Assembly (NCBI GenBank): GCA_026417975.1
Contig: JAOACD010000003.1
Coordinates: 62,001 to 126,000 of the forward strand
Direction of reading: 5' to 3'
DNA length: 64,000 bases
Origin: Melioribacter sp.
Lineage (GTDB): Bacteria; Bacteroidota; Ignavibacteria; Ignavibacteriales; Melioribacteraceae
The notes under the pieces are model-generated. The model made no database searches. It was not told the origin of the DNA and saw only the letters and a program-made list of their open reading frames with translations. Each line of letters begins with the position of its first letter. Within the stretch, counting starts at the first letter, position 1. The translations under genes were made by a program, and so were the position numbers. Shown in pieces: positions 51,240-61,249 of this stretch.

Positions 51240-51298
51240 GGATATGAAAGAGAAGAAAAAATTTGAAAGCCCCTTCTAAAAAGGGGCTTTTTTATTTA
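50948..51298 (+). repeat. 3' cassette copy 1: T9SS sorting domain + stop codon + terminator
   Basis: Near-identical to 53645-53997: 4 substitutions plus a 3-bp and a 1-bp indel over ~350 nt; coding substitutions synonymous. Confidence 0.95.
51266..51293 (+). terminator. Intrinsic terminator
   Basis: AAAGCCCCTT-ctaaa-AAGGGGCTTTTTT. Confidence 0.92.
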
Positions 51299-51623
51299 AG
51301 AGATGATAAAATAATAGCATATTGAAAATATAAAGAAAGCTAAAAAATTTTTTCTCTTTTACAAAAAATAAATGTCGACAAAATAATTATAGTTATTAGG
51401 TCTTTATTATTTTTATGTTGTTAATCACTTTGAGATTTATTAAATGGAAAGGGGGTAGAGATATTAGAATAATTTGAAAAATTTTCTTTAGAAAAAATAA
51501 TTTTAAGAATTTTTTCATTGCAAAACATATAAATGTTAGATAAATTTGGCAAAGTAAACGATAAAATTAGAATTTTTATTTAGGGTAAATACAAAAATTG
51601 AAATAAACCCTTTGGAGGCAAAA

Positions 51624-53939
51624 ATGAAAAGATATTTACAAATTTTATTTACACTTACTCTGCTTTTATTTACAAAGGTAACTTTTGCAAGTTTTGAAAT
51701 TTCATTATTAAATGATGGACCTGTTCTTTTAGTACAATGGAAATGTATACCACCTGATAGTCAAAAAGTGTCATATCAACATCAAAATGTTATAGGGTTA
51801 AGAGAGACAGGGACAACAAATTTTAGAGTAAGAAGTTATACAGGAGCAAGTGGGCCATTAGGACCAACACAAAGATGGTGGCCTACAGCAGATGGTACTA
51901 CTGGATTATACTGGGGAAATGAAACAGCGCAAGTTAACGATAGGTATGTACAATTTGCAGTAACCCCAAAGTCTGGTTATATATTACGAGCTGATACAAT
52001 AAAAATGTACTTAGGTGGCGGTGCAACAAGTTTTATGAGAGTTAATATTGCTTATGATACTAAAGCATCATTTAAGTATCCTGTTTATCTAAATTCTCAA
52101 CCAATAGCACTTCTAAATAATGTACTTACACTAAATTCTTTTTATATAAACAAAAATGTATATCCAGGAGATACACTGTATGTAAGAATTTATCCATGGT
52201 ATACAGAGGCTACATTATCGAATACAAAATATTTATTAGTTCAAGATGTTAGAATAATAGGTAGCACTACAGAAATTACTGCTTCAAACACACCAGTTAA
52301 ATTTACATTACCAACTGTATCTGGTGTAAAGAATACTGAAAAACTTGCTGATATAAAAGTTGATGATGTTAGTGGGAAAAATATTACTTCGTTTGAATTT
52401 ACTTTAAACTATGATAAAAATATAGTTTCTATACGAGGAGTATCAACCGAAGGTACATTACTAGATGGTAAGGGAATACTTACTGCTAAACCAGATACAG
52501 TTGCTGGAAAATTAACAGTAGCTTGGGCAGGCTATCCAGCCCTAGTAGGAGAAGGAACGTTATTAAAATTACGAGTATTCTTTAAAAATTATGGTACAAC
52601 TAATCCTGACTTAGCAAATACATTAAAGTTTAATCTTGGAATACCTGGAGCAAATATAGTACAAGGTGAATTAAAGACCTCTGCTATTATAGTTCAAGGG
52701 GGGACTGTAAGTGCAACAGAAGGAGATAATATAGTAATACCACTTTTGACAACTGAAATTACTCAAGATCAAAAAGTACTTTCTTACGATTTTACTGCTA
52801 CATTTGATAAGAATGTAATAGAGATAAATAATTATGATTTATCTTCAACATTAAGCGAAGGAGGTACTGCTGCGGTTAATATTAATAATACGAATGGCAC
52901 AGTAACATTTTCATTAGCAAAAGGTTCTTATTTTAGTGGTAGTGGCACATTACTTAAATTAACAGGAAAAGCAAAGAAAGCAGGTAAAGCTGAACTTACT
53001 TTTACGTCGTTTAAGTTCAATACGGGTACGCCTACATCAACTGCTTATTCTGCATTAATTTCTGTTGCCGAAGCAAATGTTGCTCCAACACTAACACTTA
53101 ATCCAAATCAAACTGCATTTGCTGTGAATGAAAATGAAACATTGACAATAACATTAGTTGGCTCGGATCCTAACACAGGTGATGCATTAACTTATTCATA
53201 TACAGCAACTCCAGCAACAACAGGAGCAACTTTAGTAGGAAACACTTTCACATGGAAACCAAATTTTGATCAAGCAGGAGCTTATTCTGTAACTTTCAAG
53301 GTAACAGATAGAGGTGGTTTATCTGCAACCAGGACAGTTTCAATTGTAGTAAATAATACTAACAGAGCTCCTCAATTTACTGTAGAAATTCCTGATGGAC
53401 AAATAATACCTGTTCATAATGTCCCTGTTCCTTTTGAATTTATTTATAAAGCAACAGATCCAGATAATGATCCTTTAACGTTCAGACTCATTAGCGGACC
53501 TGGTGAAATTTCTGCCGATGGTTTATATTCATGGGTACCAAGGCCAAGTCAAGCAGGATTATCGTTCTTAATTATTATAGAAGTTTCAGATGGTTCATTA
53601 AAAGCAACATCAAGCAGAACAGTTAAGGTAAGTAATACCGTTACAGGTTTAGAGGAGGAGGAGGCAGGAGTACCTAAGGAATATGCATTAATGCAGAATT
53701 ATCCAAATCCATTTAACCCAGTTACGACGATAAGATTTGCATTGCCAAAGGAGAGTCATGTTAAGTTAAGTGTATATAATATATTAGGACAAGAGGTAGC
53801 AACATTAGTAAATGGGAATATGAGTGCAGGATATCATAGAGTAGAATTTGATGCAAGTAGGTTGAATACAGGGATGTACATATACAAGATAGAAGCAGGA
53901 GAATATGTATCGATGAAGAAGATGATGTATGTGAAGTAA
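51624..53939 (+). CDS. T9SS-sorted protein: unique ~200-aa N-terminal beta-rich domain, two cohesin-like and two Ig/cadherin-like modules
   Basis: Track start 51612 is TTG with the GGAGG SD inside it; ATG 51624 preferred (MKRYLQILFTLTLLLFTKVTFA signal peptide). Modules KFTLPTVSGVKNTEKLADIKVDDVSGKNITSFEFTLNYDKNIVSIRGV and TVSATEGDNIVIPLLTTEITQDQKVLSYDFTATFDKNVIEI; tail identical to the preceding gene. Confidence 0.9.
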   Translation: MKRYLQILFTLTLLLFTKVTFASFEISLLNDGPVLLVQWKCIPPDSQKVSYQHQNVIGLRETGTTNFRVRSYTGASGPLGPTQRWWPTADGTTGLYWGNETAQVNDRYVQFAVTPKSGYILRADTIKMYLGGGATSFMRVNIAYDTKASFKYPVYLNSQPIALLNNVLTLNSFYINKNVYPGDTLYVRIYPWYTEATLSNTKYLLVQDVRIIGSTTEITASNTPVKFTLPTVSGVKNTEKLADIKVDDVSGKNITSFEFTLNYDKNIVSIRGVSTEGTLLDGKGILTAKPDTVAGKLTVAWAGYPALVGEGTLLKLRVFFKNYGTTNPDLANTLKFNLGIPGANIVQGELKTSAIIVQGGTVSATEGDNIVIPLLTTEITQDQKVLSYDFTATFDKNVIEINNYDLSSTLSEGGTAAVNINNTNGTVTFSLAKGSYFSGSGTLLKLTGKAKKAGKAELTFTSFKFNTGTPTSTAYSALISVAEANVAPTLTLNPNQTAFAVNENETLTITLVGSDPNTGDALTYSYTATPATTGATLVGNTFTWKPNFDQAGAYSVTFKVTDRGGLSATRTVSIVVNNTNRAPQFTVEIPDGQIIPVHNVPVPFEFIYKATDPDNDPLTFRLISGPGEISADGLYSWVPRPSQAGLSFLIIIEVSDGSLKATSSRTVKVSNTVTGLEEEEAGVPKEYALMQNYPNPFNPVTTIRFALPKESHVKLSVYNILGQEVATLVNGNMSAGYHRVEFDASRLNTGMYIYKIEAGEYVSMKKMMYVK
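52295..53065 (+). other. Two tandem cohesin-like modules
   Basis: Paralogous to the pair at 49599-50384; boundaries approximate. Confidence 0.7.
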
Positions 53940-53997
53940 GGATATGAAAGAGAAGAAAAATTTGAAAGCCCCTTATAAAAAGGGGCTTTTTTATTTA
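53645..53997 (+). repeat. 3' cassette copy 2: T9SS sorting domain + stop codon + terminator
   Basis: Near-identical to 50948-51298. Confidence 0.95.
53965..53992 (+). terminator. Intrinsic terminator
   Basis: AAAGCCCCTT-ataaa-AAGGGGCTTTTTT. Confidence 0.92.
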
Positions 53998-54222
53998 GAA
54001 GGAAATATTAAAAAACTAGAACTAAAAGACTTACAAAAAATTTGATTTCACTTCCAGTTTAAGAAATATTAATACTCAATATACTCACCTAAATACCACC
54101 TCTTTTTAAGAGCTGATGATTTTTGTCACAGATAATTTAATTATTTCGAAAAAAATTTTTGAGAAAGGTTTGAAATTATTTTATATTAAGTAACAAATTT
54201 AATTTAATACAGGGGCAACAAA

Positions 54223-55833
54223 ATGAAGAATAAAATATTTTTGATAATAATTGCAATGCTTGTATTTTGTGGTTTATCTTTTGCACAGGTAACAATAACA
54301 TTACCAACTGCCACTGGACAAGCAGGAAGTGAGAGTTTATTTCCTATTACTGTTTCTAATTTAACGGGACAGAATGTAACTTCTTTTCAATTTCAAATTA
54401 ATTATAATAAAAGTGTAATATATATAACAGCTATTAGTGTATCAGGAACTATGTTGGGGGCAAATGTTCCTACAACAAGAATAGATACAGCAGCAGGCTA
54501 TATAAGAGTTGCTTGGGCAAGTGATAGTCCATTAACCGGAGCAGGTACATTGCTTAATATCAGGATAAGATTCAGAGGTAGTGGCACAACACCTTTAGAA
54601 TTTGGTGATATTGTTTATGCACCGGGAAATGTTAATCCAAAGATGTTTGGACCTCCAGGTTTACAAGTAAATTGGGTTAATGGTTCTGCTACTGTTAGTA
54701 CAACTAATAATCCGCCTGTATTTACTCCTGTAAGCAATCAATCTGTTAATGAAGGACAAACTTTAACCTTTACAGTAAGTGCAACAGACCCAGAGAATGA
54801 TCCATTGACTTACAGTGCTGTAAATTTACCAAGTGGTGCAAGTTTTAATCCCACCACAAGAACATTTACATGGACACCAAATTATAATCAACAAGGTAAT
54901 TATGTTCTAGTATTTAGAGTAAGTGATGGAGTAAATATAGTAAGTTTGAATGTTAACGTGACAGTTGTAAATGTCAATAGACCACCTGTATTGAATTTAA
55001 ACACAACTAGCCCAGTAAATATAAGTGAAGGACAAAATTATAGATTAAAACTTACAGCTACTGATCCTGATTCTGGCGCTACATTATTATTTTATGGTAC
55101 AAATTTACCCGCAGGAGCATTTGTTACAGCCGATGGGTGGTTTATATGGACTCCAAATTATACACAAGCAGGTTCATATATAGTTACATTTACTGTTAGA
55201 GATGAATATAATGCTACCGATTCAAAAACTTTAGTAATAAATGTTGCTAATGCAAATCAACCACCTGTATTTACAAAGAAAATACCAAAAGACACAGTTG
55301 TAATAGTACATAATGTGCCTGTTCCTTTTACATTTCAATATCGTGCATCAGATGCAGAGGGGGATCCATTAATATTTGCTCAAGTAGAAATACCGGCTAA
55401 TGCTTCTATAACATCAAGTGGCTTGTTTACATGGACACCAACAATTGATCAAGCAAATAAAACTTTTAGAATAATTGTGGCTGTATTTGATGGTCATAAT
55501 ATAGTTAACGATACTACAACAGTTAGAACAAGTCCTGTTGTAAGCGTGAGTGATAAGAGTTTGATTCCAAGTAATTTTGAATTATATCAAAACTATCCTA
55601 ATCCATTTAATCCAACAACTACTATAAGTTTTGCTATTCCTAAGGAATCTTTTGTTAGATTAAAGATTATTAATACGAAAGGGGAGGAAGTTGCTACAAT
55701 AGTAAATAGAGTGATGCCAGCTGGTTATCATTCATTTGTTTTTAATGCAGCCAATTTAACAAGCGGTATCTATTTTTATAGGCTTGAAGCAGATAATTAT
55801 ATTATTTCTAAAAAGATGATACTTATGAAATAA
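54223..55833 (+). CDS. T9SS-sorted protein with one cohesin-like and three Ig/cadherin-like modules
   Basis: VTITLPTATGQAGSESLFPITVSNLTGQNVTSFQFQINYNKSVIYITAISVSGTML..IRVAWASDSPLTGAGTLLNIRIRF; Ig modules with FTWTPNYNQQGNY/FIWTPNYTQAGSY/FTWTPTIDQANKTF; tail ELYQNYPNPFNPTTTISFAIPKES..GIYFYRLEADNYIISKKMILMK. Confidence 0.9.
   Translation: MKNKIFLIIIAMLVFCGLSFAQVTITLPTATGQAGSESLFPITVSNLTGQNVTSFQFQINYNKSVIYITAISVSGTMLGANVPTTRIDTAAGYIRVAWASDSPLTGAGTLLNIRIRFRGSGTTPLEFGDIVYAPGNVNPKMFGPPGLQVNWVNGSATVSTTNNPPVFTPVSNQSVNEGQTLTFTVSATDPENDPLTYSAVNLPSGASFNPTTRTFTWTPNYNQQGNYVLVFRVSDGVNIVSLNVNVTVVNVNRPPVLNLNTTSPVNISEGQNYRLKLTATDPDSGATLLFYGTNLPAGAFVTADGWFIWTPNYTQAGSYIVTFTVRDEYNATDSKTLVINVANANQPPVFTKKIPKDTVVIVHNVPVPFTFQYRASDAEGDPLIFAQVEIPANASITSSGLFTWTPTIDQANKTFRIIVAVFDGHNIVNDTTTVRTSPVVSVSDKSLIPSNFELYQNYPNPFNPTTTISFAIPKESFVRLKIINTKGEEVATIVNRVMPAGYHSFVFNAANLTSGIYFYRLEADNYIISKKMILMK
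54286..54702 (+). other. Cohesin-like module
   Basis: See parent CDS; boundaries approximate. Confidence 0.65.
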
Positions 55834-56078
55834 TAGATAAGATTTAAAAAGTCTGTTAAAAAATGGTCTCATTTTTTCGATAATAATTATGTACATTGAT
55901 TAAAATTGTTACTTTAGTGGGTGGTATGTAATTATTTAAATAGCTATTAATTTTATAATCATAAACTGCATTTCAATAAATTAAATACCCACTAACTATT
56001 TTTTAAGTAAACTATTGGAATTTTTCCCTATGGAATTTATTTAGGAAAAGGGGGTTCATTTAAGGAATGATATAAAAA

Positions 56079-59000
56079 ATGCAATTCATTAAAAACAAGA
56101 CTTATGAGCGAGTTTTTATTGTTTTACTTTTTTTAGTAATACTTGTTTTAATAGGATTGCTAAGTTTTCACTTTTTATTTTCTCGCCATGAAAAAACTGC
56201 TACTATAATCCTTGCATCAGAAACTTTGTTTGTGGTATTGTTATTATTGTTAATATCTATTTTAGTTATTGTATATTTTGCTTGGAGGATTAAGCAGAAA
56301 GAAGAAAAATTAATACAAATAAAAGATTTACAAGAAATAAGGAAATTAAATAGACTTTATAGGGTTTTGAGCGATGTTAACCAATCTATAGTAAGAGTCA
56401 ATAATAAAGAAAAATTATTTGAGGAGATATGTAAAATAGTGGTTGAAGATGGTAATTATGAAGTTTGCTGGATTGAATTATTTAACCCCACTACGAATAA
56501 ATTAGAACCTGCTTATTTTTTTGAAAAGTCAAAAATATCATTTGAAGAATTCAGAAAGAATTTACCTGAAGAATTTTTTAATGTTGATAATCTTGTTGAT
56601 GGTTCTATTATTTGTAATGATATAAGATATGATGATTTAAGTGAAGAGAAGAAGGAGTTTTTATCTTTCCTAAATTTGAAGTCTTATGCAATAATTCCAC
56701 TAGTTATAAATGATGAAATAATTGGAGCTATAAATTTCTTTTCAAGTCAAGTAAATCATTTTAGCGATGATGAATTAAAATTGCTTGAAGAATTAGCTTT
56801 GGATTTGTCTTATGCTCTTAAACATTTTGATGATGAGGAAAAAAGAATAAAAGCTGAAAAAGAGCTCAGAGAATCCCAACAAATGTTAAGATTGATACTT
56901 GATACTATACCTGATAGAATATTTTGGAAAGATGTCAATTCGAACTTTTTAGGTTGCAATAAACTGTTTGCCCAAGATGCTGGGTTAAGGTCGCCTGAAG
57001 AGATAATTGGAAAGAACGATTATGATATGTGTTGGAAAGAAGAAGCAGACCTTTATAGGGCTGATGATAAATTTGTAATTGAAAATTTACAACCTAAGTT
57101 AAATTATGAAGAACCTCAAACTACACCCGATGGAAGAAAGATTTGGCTTAAAACGAGCAAAGTTCCGTTAATTGATGCAGAGGGTAATGTCAAAGGTGTA
57201 TTAGGAACATACGAAGACATTACTGAAAAGAAATTGATGGAAGAGTCGCTAAAACTTAGAGAATCTCAGTTAAGAACTACTCTATATAGTATTGGTGACG
57301 GAGTAATAGCTGTAGATACGGAAGGTTGTGTGATGATTATGAATCCAGTTGCAGAAAGATTGACAGGATGGAAAGAAAAAGAAGCAAAAGGTAGACAATT
57401 AGAGGAAATTTTTAATATAATTAATGAAGAAACAAGAAATAAAGTGGAGAATCCTGTTCGAAGAGTTTTAAGGGAAGGAGTAGTAGTTGGTCTTGCTAAT
57501 CATACAATTTTAATATCAAGAGATGGAAGAGAAATTCCAATAGCTGATTCTGGTGCTCCAATTCTTGATGAAAATAAAAATATTATTGGTGTAGTTTTAG
57601 TCTTTCGAGATCAAACAGAAGAAAGAAAAATTCAGAAAGCAATAAAAGAAAGTGAAGAAAAGTTTAGAGTACTTTCAGAATCCGCAATAGCAGGAGTCTA
57701 TTTAATTCAAGATAATATTTTTCAATATGTAAATCCTGCTTTGGCAAAGACATTTGGTTATTCAGTAGATGAATTAATTGGTAACCTAGGGCCTTTAGAT
57801 TTAACTCATCCAGATTATCACTCAATTGTAAAAGAAAATATTAAAAAGAGAGTATCAGGAGAAGTTAATGAGATTCGTTATGAATTTAAGGGTATCAAAA
57901 AATCAGGAGAAGTTATTGATGTTGAAGTTCATGGTGTAAGAATATTTTATAAAGAAAAGCCAGCAGTTTTAGGTACATTAATTGACATAACAGAAAGAAA
58001 AAAAGTAGAATTAGCAATTCAACAAGCAGAACAGAACTTTAGACATTCATTTGATCATTCTCCTGTGGGTATGAGAATTGTTGATGAAGATGGAAAAACA
58101 ATTTATGCTAATAAGGCATTGCTCGATATTTATGGCTATGAAAGTTTAGAAGAGCTATTGAATACGTCTGTTGCAAATCGTTATACAAAAGAAAGTTATG
58201 AAGAATTTAAAATTAGAAGAGAATTAAGAAAAAAGGGTATAGAAACCTCACATTATGAAGTTAGTATTATTAGAAAAGATGGCGAAATTAGAAATCTGGA
58301 AGTTTTTAGAAAGGAAATCATATGGAATAATAGAAAGCAATATCAAGTAATTTATATTGATATCACTGAAAAAAGAAAAGCTGAAAGAGCTTTAAGAGAA
58401 AGTGAAGAACGTCTTAATATGGCAATTGAGAGTGCTAATATAGGTCTGTGGGATCAAAACTTTTTAACTGGTAAAATAATTAGAAACAAACAATGGGCAG
58501 AAATGCTTGGATATAAACTTGAAGAAATAGAATCTAATGTTAACGCGTTTTTGAATTTAATTCATCCAGATGATTTACCAATAGTTAGAGAAAAAATTAA
58601 AGAACATGAAGAAGGTAAGTCGGATACTTTTAGTGTTGAATGTAGAATGCTAATGAAAGATGGTAATTGGAAATGGATTTTAAACGTAGGTAAAATAGTT
58701 GAAAGAGATGAGAATGGAAAACCTGTAAGGGCAATAGGAGTACACATAGATATTAATGAGCGTAAGAAAGCAGAAGAAGCATTAATGAGAGCTAAAGAAA
58801 AAGCAGAACAAGCTGAAAAAATAAAAACGGATTTTCTGGCACAAGTTTCTCATGAGATTAGAACTCCCATTAATATTATTGTAAGTAGTGCAAATCTTAT
58901 AAAAGATTCAGTTTATGATTTAGTGGAACCAGAATATAGGCAATTATTTTCAAGTATTGACTCTGCTTCGTATAGAATAATTAGAACAATTGACCAGATA

Positions 59001-59504
59001 TTAAATATGTCTGAGCTTCAAATTGGTGCATATCAAGTTAATCCTAAGGTAATAGATTTGAAGAAAGACATTCTCGAGAAATTATATAATGAGTATTTAA
59101 GATTAGCAGAAACCAAAGGCTTAAAGTTACTCAAAAGATATAATATTGTTGATGCAAAAATAAATGCTGATGAATATTGTGTATCTCAAATCTTTGCTAA
59201 TTTAATTGATAATGCTATTAAATACACTAACGAAGGTTATGTAGAAATAATTCTCTCTGAAAATGAAAGGAAAGAAAAAGTTGTTGAGATAAAAGATACA
59301 GGTATTGGTATTAGTGAAGAATTTTTACCAAGATTGTTTGAACCTTTTGTTCAAGAAGAACAAGGTTATTCAAGGCCTTATGAAGGGAATGGATTAGGAT
59401 TAGCACTTGTTAAGAGATATTGTGAGTTAAATAATGCCTCTATTGATGTTAAGTCTAGAAAAAATGTTGGTAGTATATTTAAAGTAGTTTTCCATAATAA
59501 GTAA
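56079..59504 (+). CDS. Membrane-bound GAF/multi-PAS sensor histidine kinase
   Basis: Two N-terminal TMs; GAF-like region; about five PAS segments; FLAQVSHEIRTPINIIVSSANLI (H-box), IFANLIDNAIKYTNEGYV (N-box), KDTGIGISEEFLPRLFEPFVQ, GNGLGLALVKRYCEL. No receiver domain. Confidence 0.93.
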   Translation: MQFIKNKTYERVFIVLLFLVILVLIGLLSFHFLFSRHEKTATIILASETLFVVLLLLLISILVIVYFAWRIKQKEEKLIQIKDLQEIRKLNRLYRVLSDVNQSIVRVNNKEKLFEEICKIVVEDGNYEVCWIELFNPTTNKLEPAYFFEKSKISFEEFRKNLPEEFFNVDNLVDGSIICNDIRYDDLSEEKKEFLSFLNLKSYAIIPLVINDEIIGAINFFSSQVNHFSDDELKLLEELALDLSYALKHFDDEEKRIKAEKELRESQQMLRLILDTIPDRIFWKDVNSNFLGCNKLFAQDAGLRSPEEIIGKNDYDMCWKEEADLYRADDKFVIENLQPKLNYEEPQTTPDGRKIWLKTSKVPLIDAEGNVKGVLGTYEDITEKKLMEESLKLRESQLRTTLYSIGDGVIAVDTEGCVMIMNPVAERLTGWKEKEAKGRQLEEIFNIINEETRNKVENPVRRVLREGVVVGLANHTILISRDGREIPIADSGAPILDENKNIIGVVLVFRDQTEERKIQKAIKESEEKFRVLSESAIAGVYLIQDNIFQYVNPALAKTFGYSVDELIGNLGPLDLTHPDYHSIVKENIKKRVSGEVNEIRYEFKGIKKSGEVIDVEVHGVRIFYKEKPAVLGTLIDITERKKVELAIQQAEQNFRHSFDHSPVGMRIVDEDGKTIYANKALLDIYGYESLEELLNTSVANRYTKESYEEFKIRRELRKKGIETSHYEVSIIRKDGEIRNLEVFRKEIIWNNRKQYQVIYIDITEKRKAERALRESEERLNMAIESANIGLWDQNFLTGKIIRNKQWAEMLGYKLEEIESNVNAFLNLIHPDDLPIVREKIKEHEEGKSDTFSVECRMLMKDGNWKWILNVGKIVERDENGKPVRAIGVHIDINERKKAEEALMRAKEKAEQAEKIKTDFLAQVSHEIRTPINIIVSSANLIKDSVYDLVEPEYRQLFSSIDSASYRIIRTIDQILNMSELQIGAYQVNPKVIDLKKDILEKLYNEYLRLAETKGLKLLKRYNIVDAKINADEYCVSQIFANLIDNAIKYTNEGYVEIILSENERKEKVVEIKDTGIGISEEFLPRLFEPFVQEEQGYSRPYEGNGLGLALVKRYCELNNASIDVKSRKNVGSIFKVVFHNK

Positions 59505-59978
59505 TTTTATCAAGTGTTTTTTGAATTTATGTGATGGAATATTTTTACTATAGTTTAGTTTAATTGGGAAATAAAATGTAAATAAAATTGAATTCTAATA
59601 GAGCTATACTGAAAGAAAGGAGAAATCAAAAATTTAGAAATAAAGATGCCTTGAACAAAGTAACACTTGAAAAATAACACTAAAAACTTAGTATTTTTTG
59701 CCTGCCTTTGTAATTAGAAATTTTATTTCCAAACATATATGTTAAAAACTTATTAACGTTGTTAAAAAGACATTTTATTCATAAGAATTTTTAATGATAT
59801 TCAAATGCTTAATGTGAATTTTGGGGAATTGATAATAATTTTTGCTTTTTTGCAAAGTTAAAGAAGATATGTTACAGATAACTTTATAACTACTATAATA
59901 AAGTAATTTAATTTAGAATTTATGTAATATTTTTTATGAAAGACTTGGAAAGTAATTAATGATAGATGAATTGTAATT

Positions 59979-60422
59979 CTAATAGGAAAAATTAATTTTC
60001 CTTTTTACATATATTATTTTTGGGTAAATGTCGTATTTATGTCGTTTTTTCTTTAATAAAATAGCATAGGTAAAAACAGCAAAAAAACCTGCCAGAATAG
60101 AAATAAATTCTACATACTTTAAATTGTTTAATAGAAAATAAGTTGTAAATAAGCCTATTAAAAATATAATTAAGGATATTCCATAAACAAGAAATGAAGT
60201 TTTTAGAATAGTTTTTCCACTTATAGAAATTTTAATGTAATCTCCAGGTTGTGTATTAAATGGGTCTATTACTTTCAAAATTGATAAGTTATTATCCTTT
60301 GATTTACACAAAACATAAGCAGCACATTTATTACAATTCTCGTTTTTATTTAATAAGACTTCAGCAAATCCATTTGAAGATGAAATTACAAAACCTTCTT
60401 CAATTAATTCTTCTTTAAGCAT
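59979..60422 (-). CDS. RseC/MucC-family (SoxR-reducing-like) protein
   Basis: EEGFVISSSNGFAEVLLNKNENCNKCAAYVLCK..PGDYIKISISGKTILKTSFLVYGISLIIFLIGLFTTYFLL; last gene of the rnf run. Confidence 0.78.
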   Translation of the reverse strand: MLKEELIEEGFVISSSNGFAEVLLNKNENCNKCAAYVLCKSKDNNLSILKVIDPFNTQPGDYIKISISGKTILKTSFLVYGISLIIFLIGLFTTYFLLNNLKYVEFISILAGFFAVFTYAILLKKKRHKYDIYPKIIYVKRKINFSY

Positions 60423-60437
60423 ATAATTTTTGTATTA

Positions 60438-61247
60438 TTAATTAGTAGCCACATCTAATTTTTTTATTGCACCAGTGCTACATTTTTCAAATGGGATTTT
60501 GGTACCATCGAGTTTTTCATAATTTATTATTGCTAAGTTATTAATCATTTGAATTCCACCATCGGACTTTCTTGCACAAATTCCACATCCAATACATGAA
60601 ACAGAACAAACTTCTTTTGCTCGTTTAGGTTCATCTTGATTTTTACAAAATACAAAAATATTTCTTTGTATAGGATGCATTTCAATTACATTACGTGGAC
60701 AAGCCTTAGCACATAATCCGCAACCAGTACATAATTCTTCAATAACTAATGGTAATTCGTCATCATTCATTATAATAGCTCCAAATGGACAAGCTTTTAC
60801 ACAATCTCCGCCACCAAGACAGCCGTAATAGCAAAGTTTATCTCCACCTGAAACAATTGCCTTAACCGCACAGCTTTGAGGCCCACTGTATATTACATCT
60901 TTTTTTACTGCATTAAACTTATTTCCATTGCATAAAATTCTTGGAATTAATTTTGTTATATTGGATTTTTCAACACCTAAAATTTCTGCAATTGTGTTTG
61001 CTACATCTTCTCCACCAACAGGGCAGGCGTTGGGTTCAATTTTTCTTTCTACGACTTTTACAGCAAAGTCGTAACATCCTGCATTACCGCAAGCACCACA
61101 ATTTGCACCAGGTAAAATTTGGTTAATTTTTTCAATTAAAGGATTTTCTTCAACTCTAAGTTTTTTATCTGCAAATGCTAATCCGCTTGAAAATAAAAAT
61201 CCTAATCCTCCCATTGTAACAATTGCTGTGATTATTGTAAGTTCCAT
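60438..61247 (-). CDS. rnfB: Rnf electron-transport complex subunit B
   Basis: N-terminal TM; ILPGANCGACGNAGCYDFAVKVVE; CLGGGDCVKACPFGAI; CTGCGLCAKACPRNVIEM. Confidence 0.94.
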   Translation of the reverse strand: MELTIITAIVTMGGLGFLFSSGLAFADKKLRVEENPLIEKINQILPGANCGACGNAGCYDFAVKVVERKIEPNACPVGGEDVANTIAEILGVEKSNITKLIPRILCNGNKFNAVKKDVIYSGPQSCAVKAIVSGGDKLCYYGCLGGGDCVKACPFGAIIMNDDELPLVIEELCTGCGLCAKACPRNVIEMHPIQRNIFVFCKNQDEPKRAKEVCSVSCIGCGICARKSDGGIQMINNLAIINYEKLDGTKIPFEKCSTGAIKKLDVATN

Positions 61248-61249
61248 AG

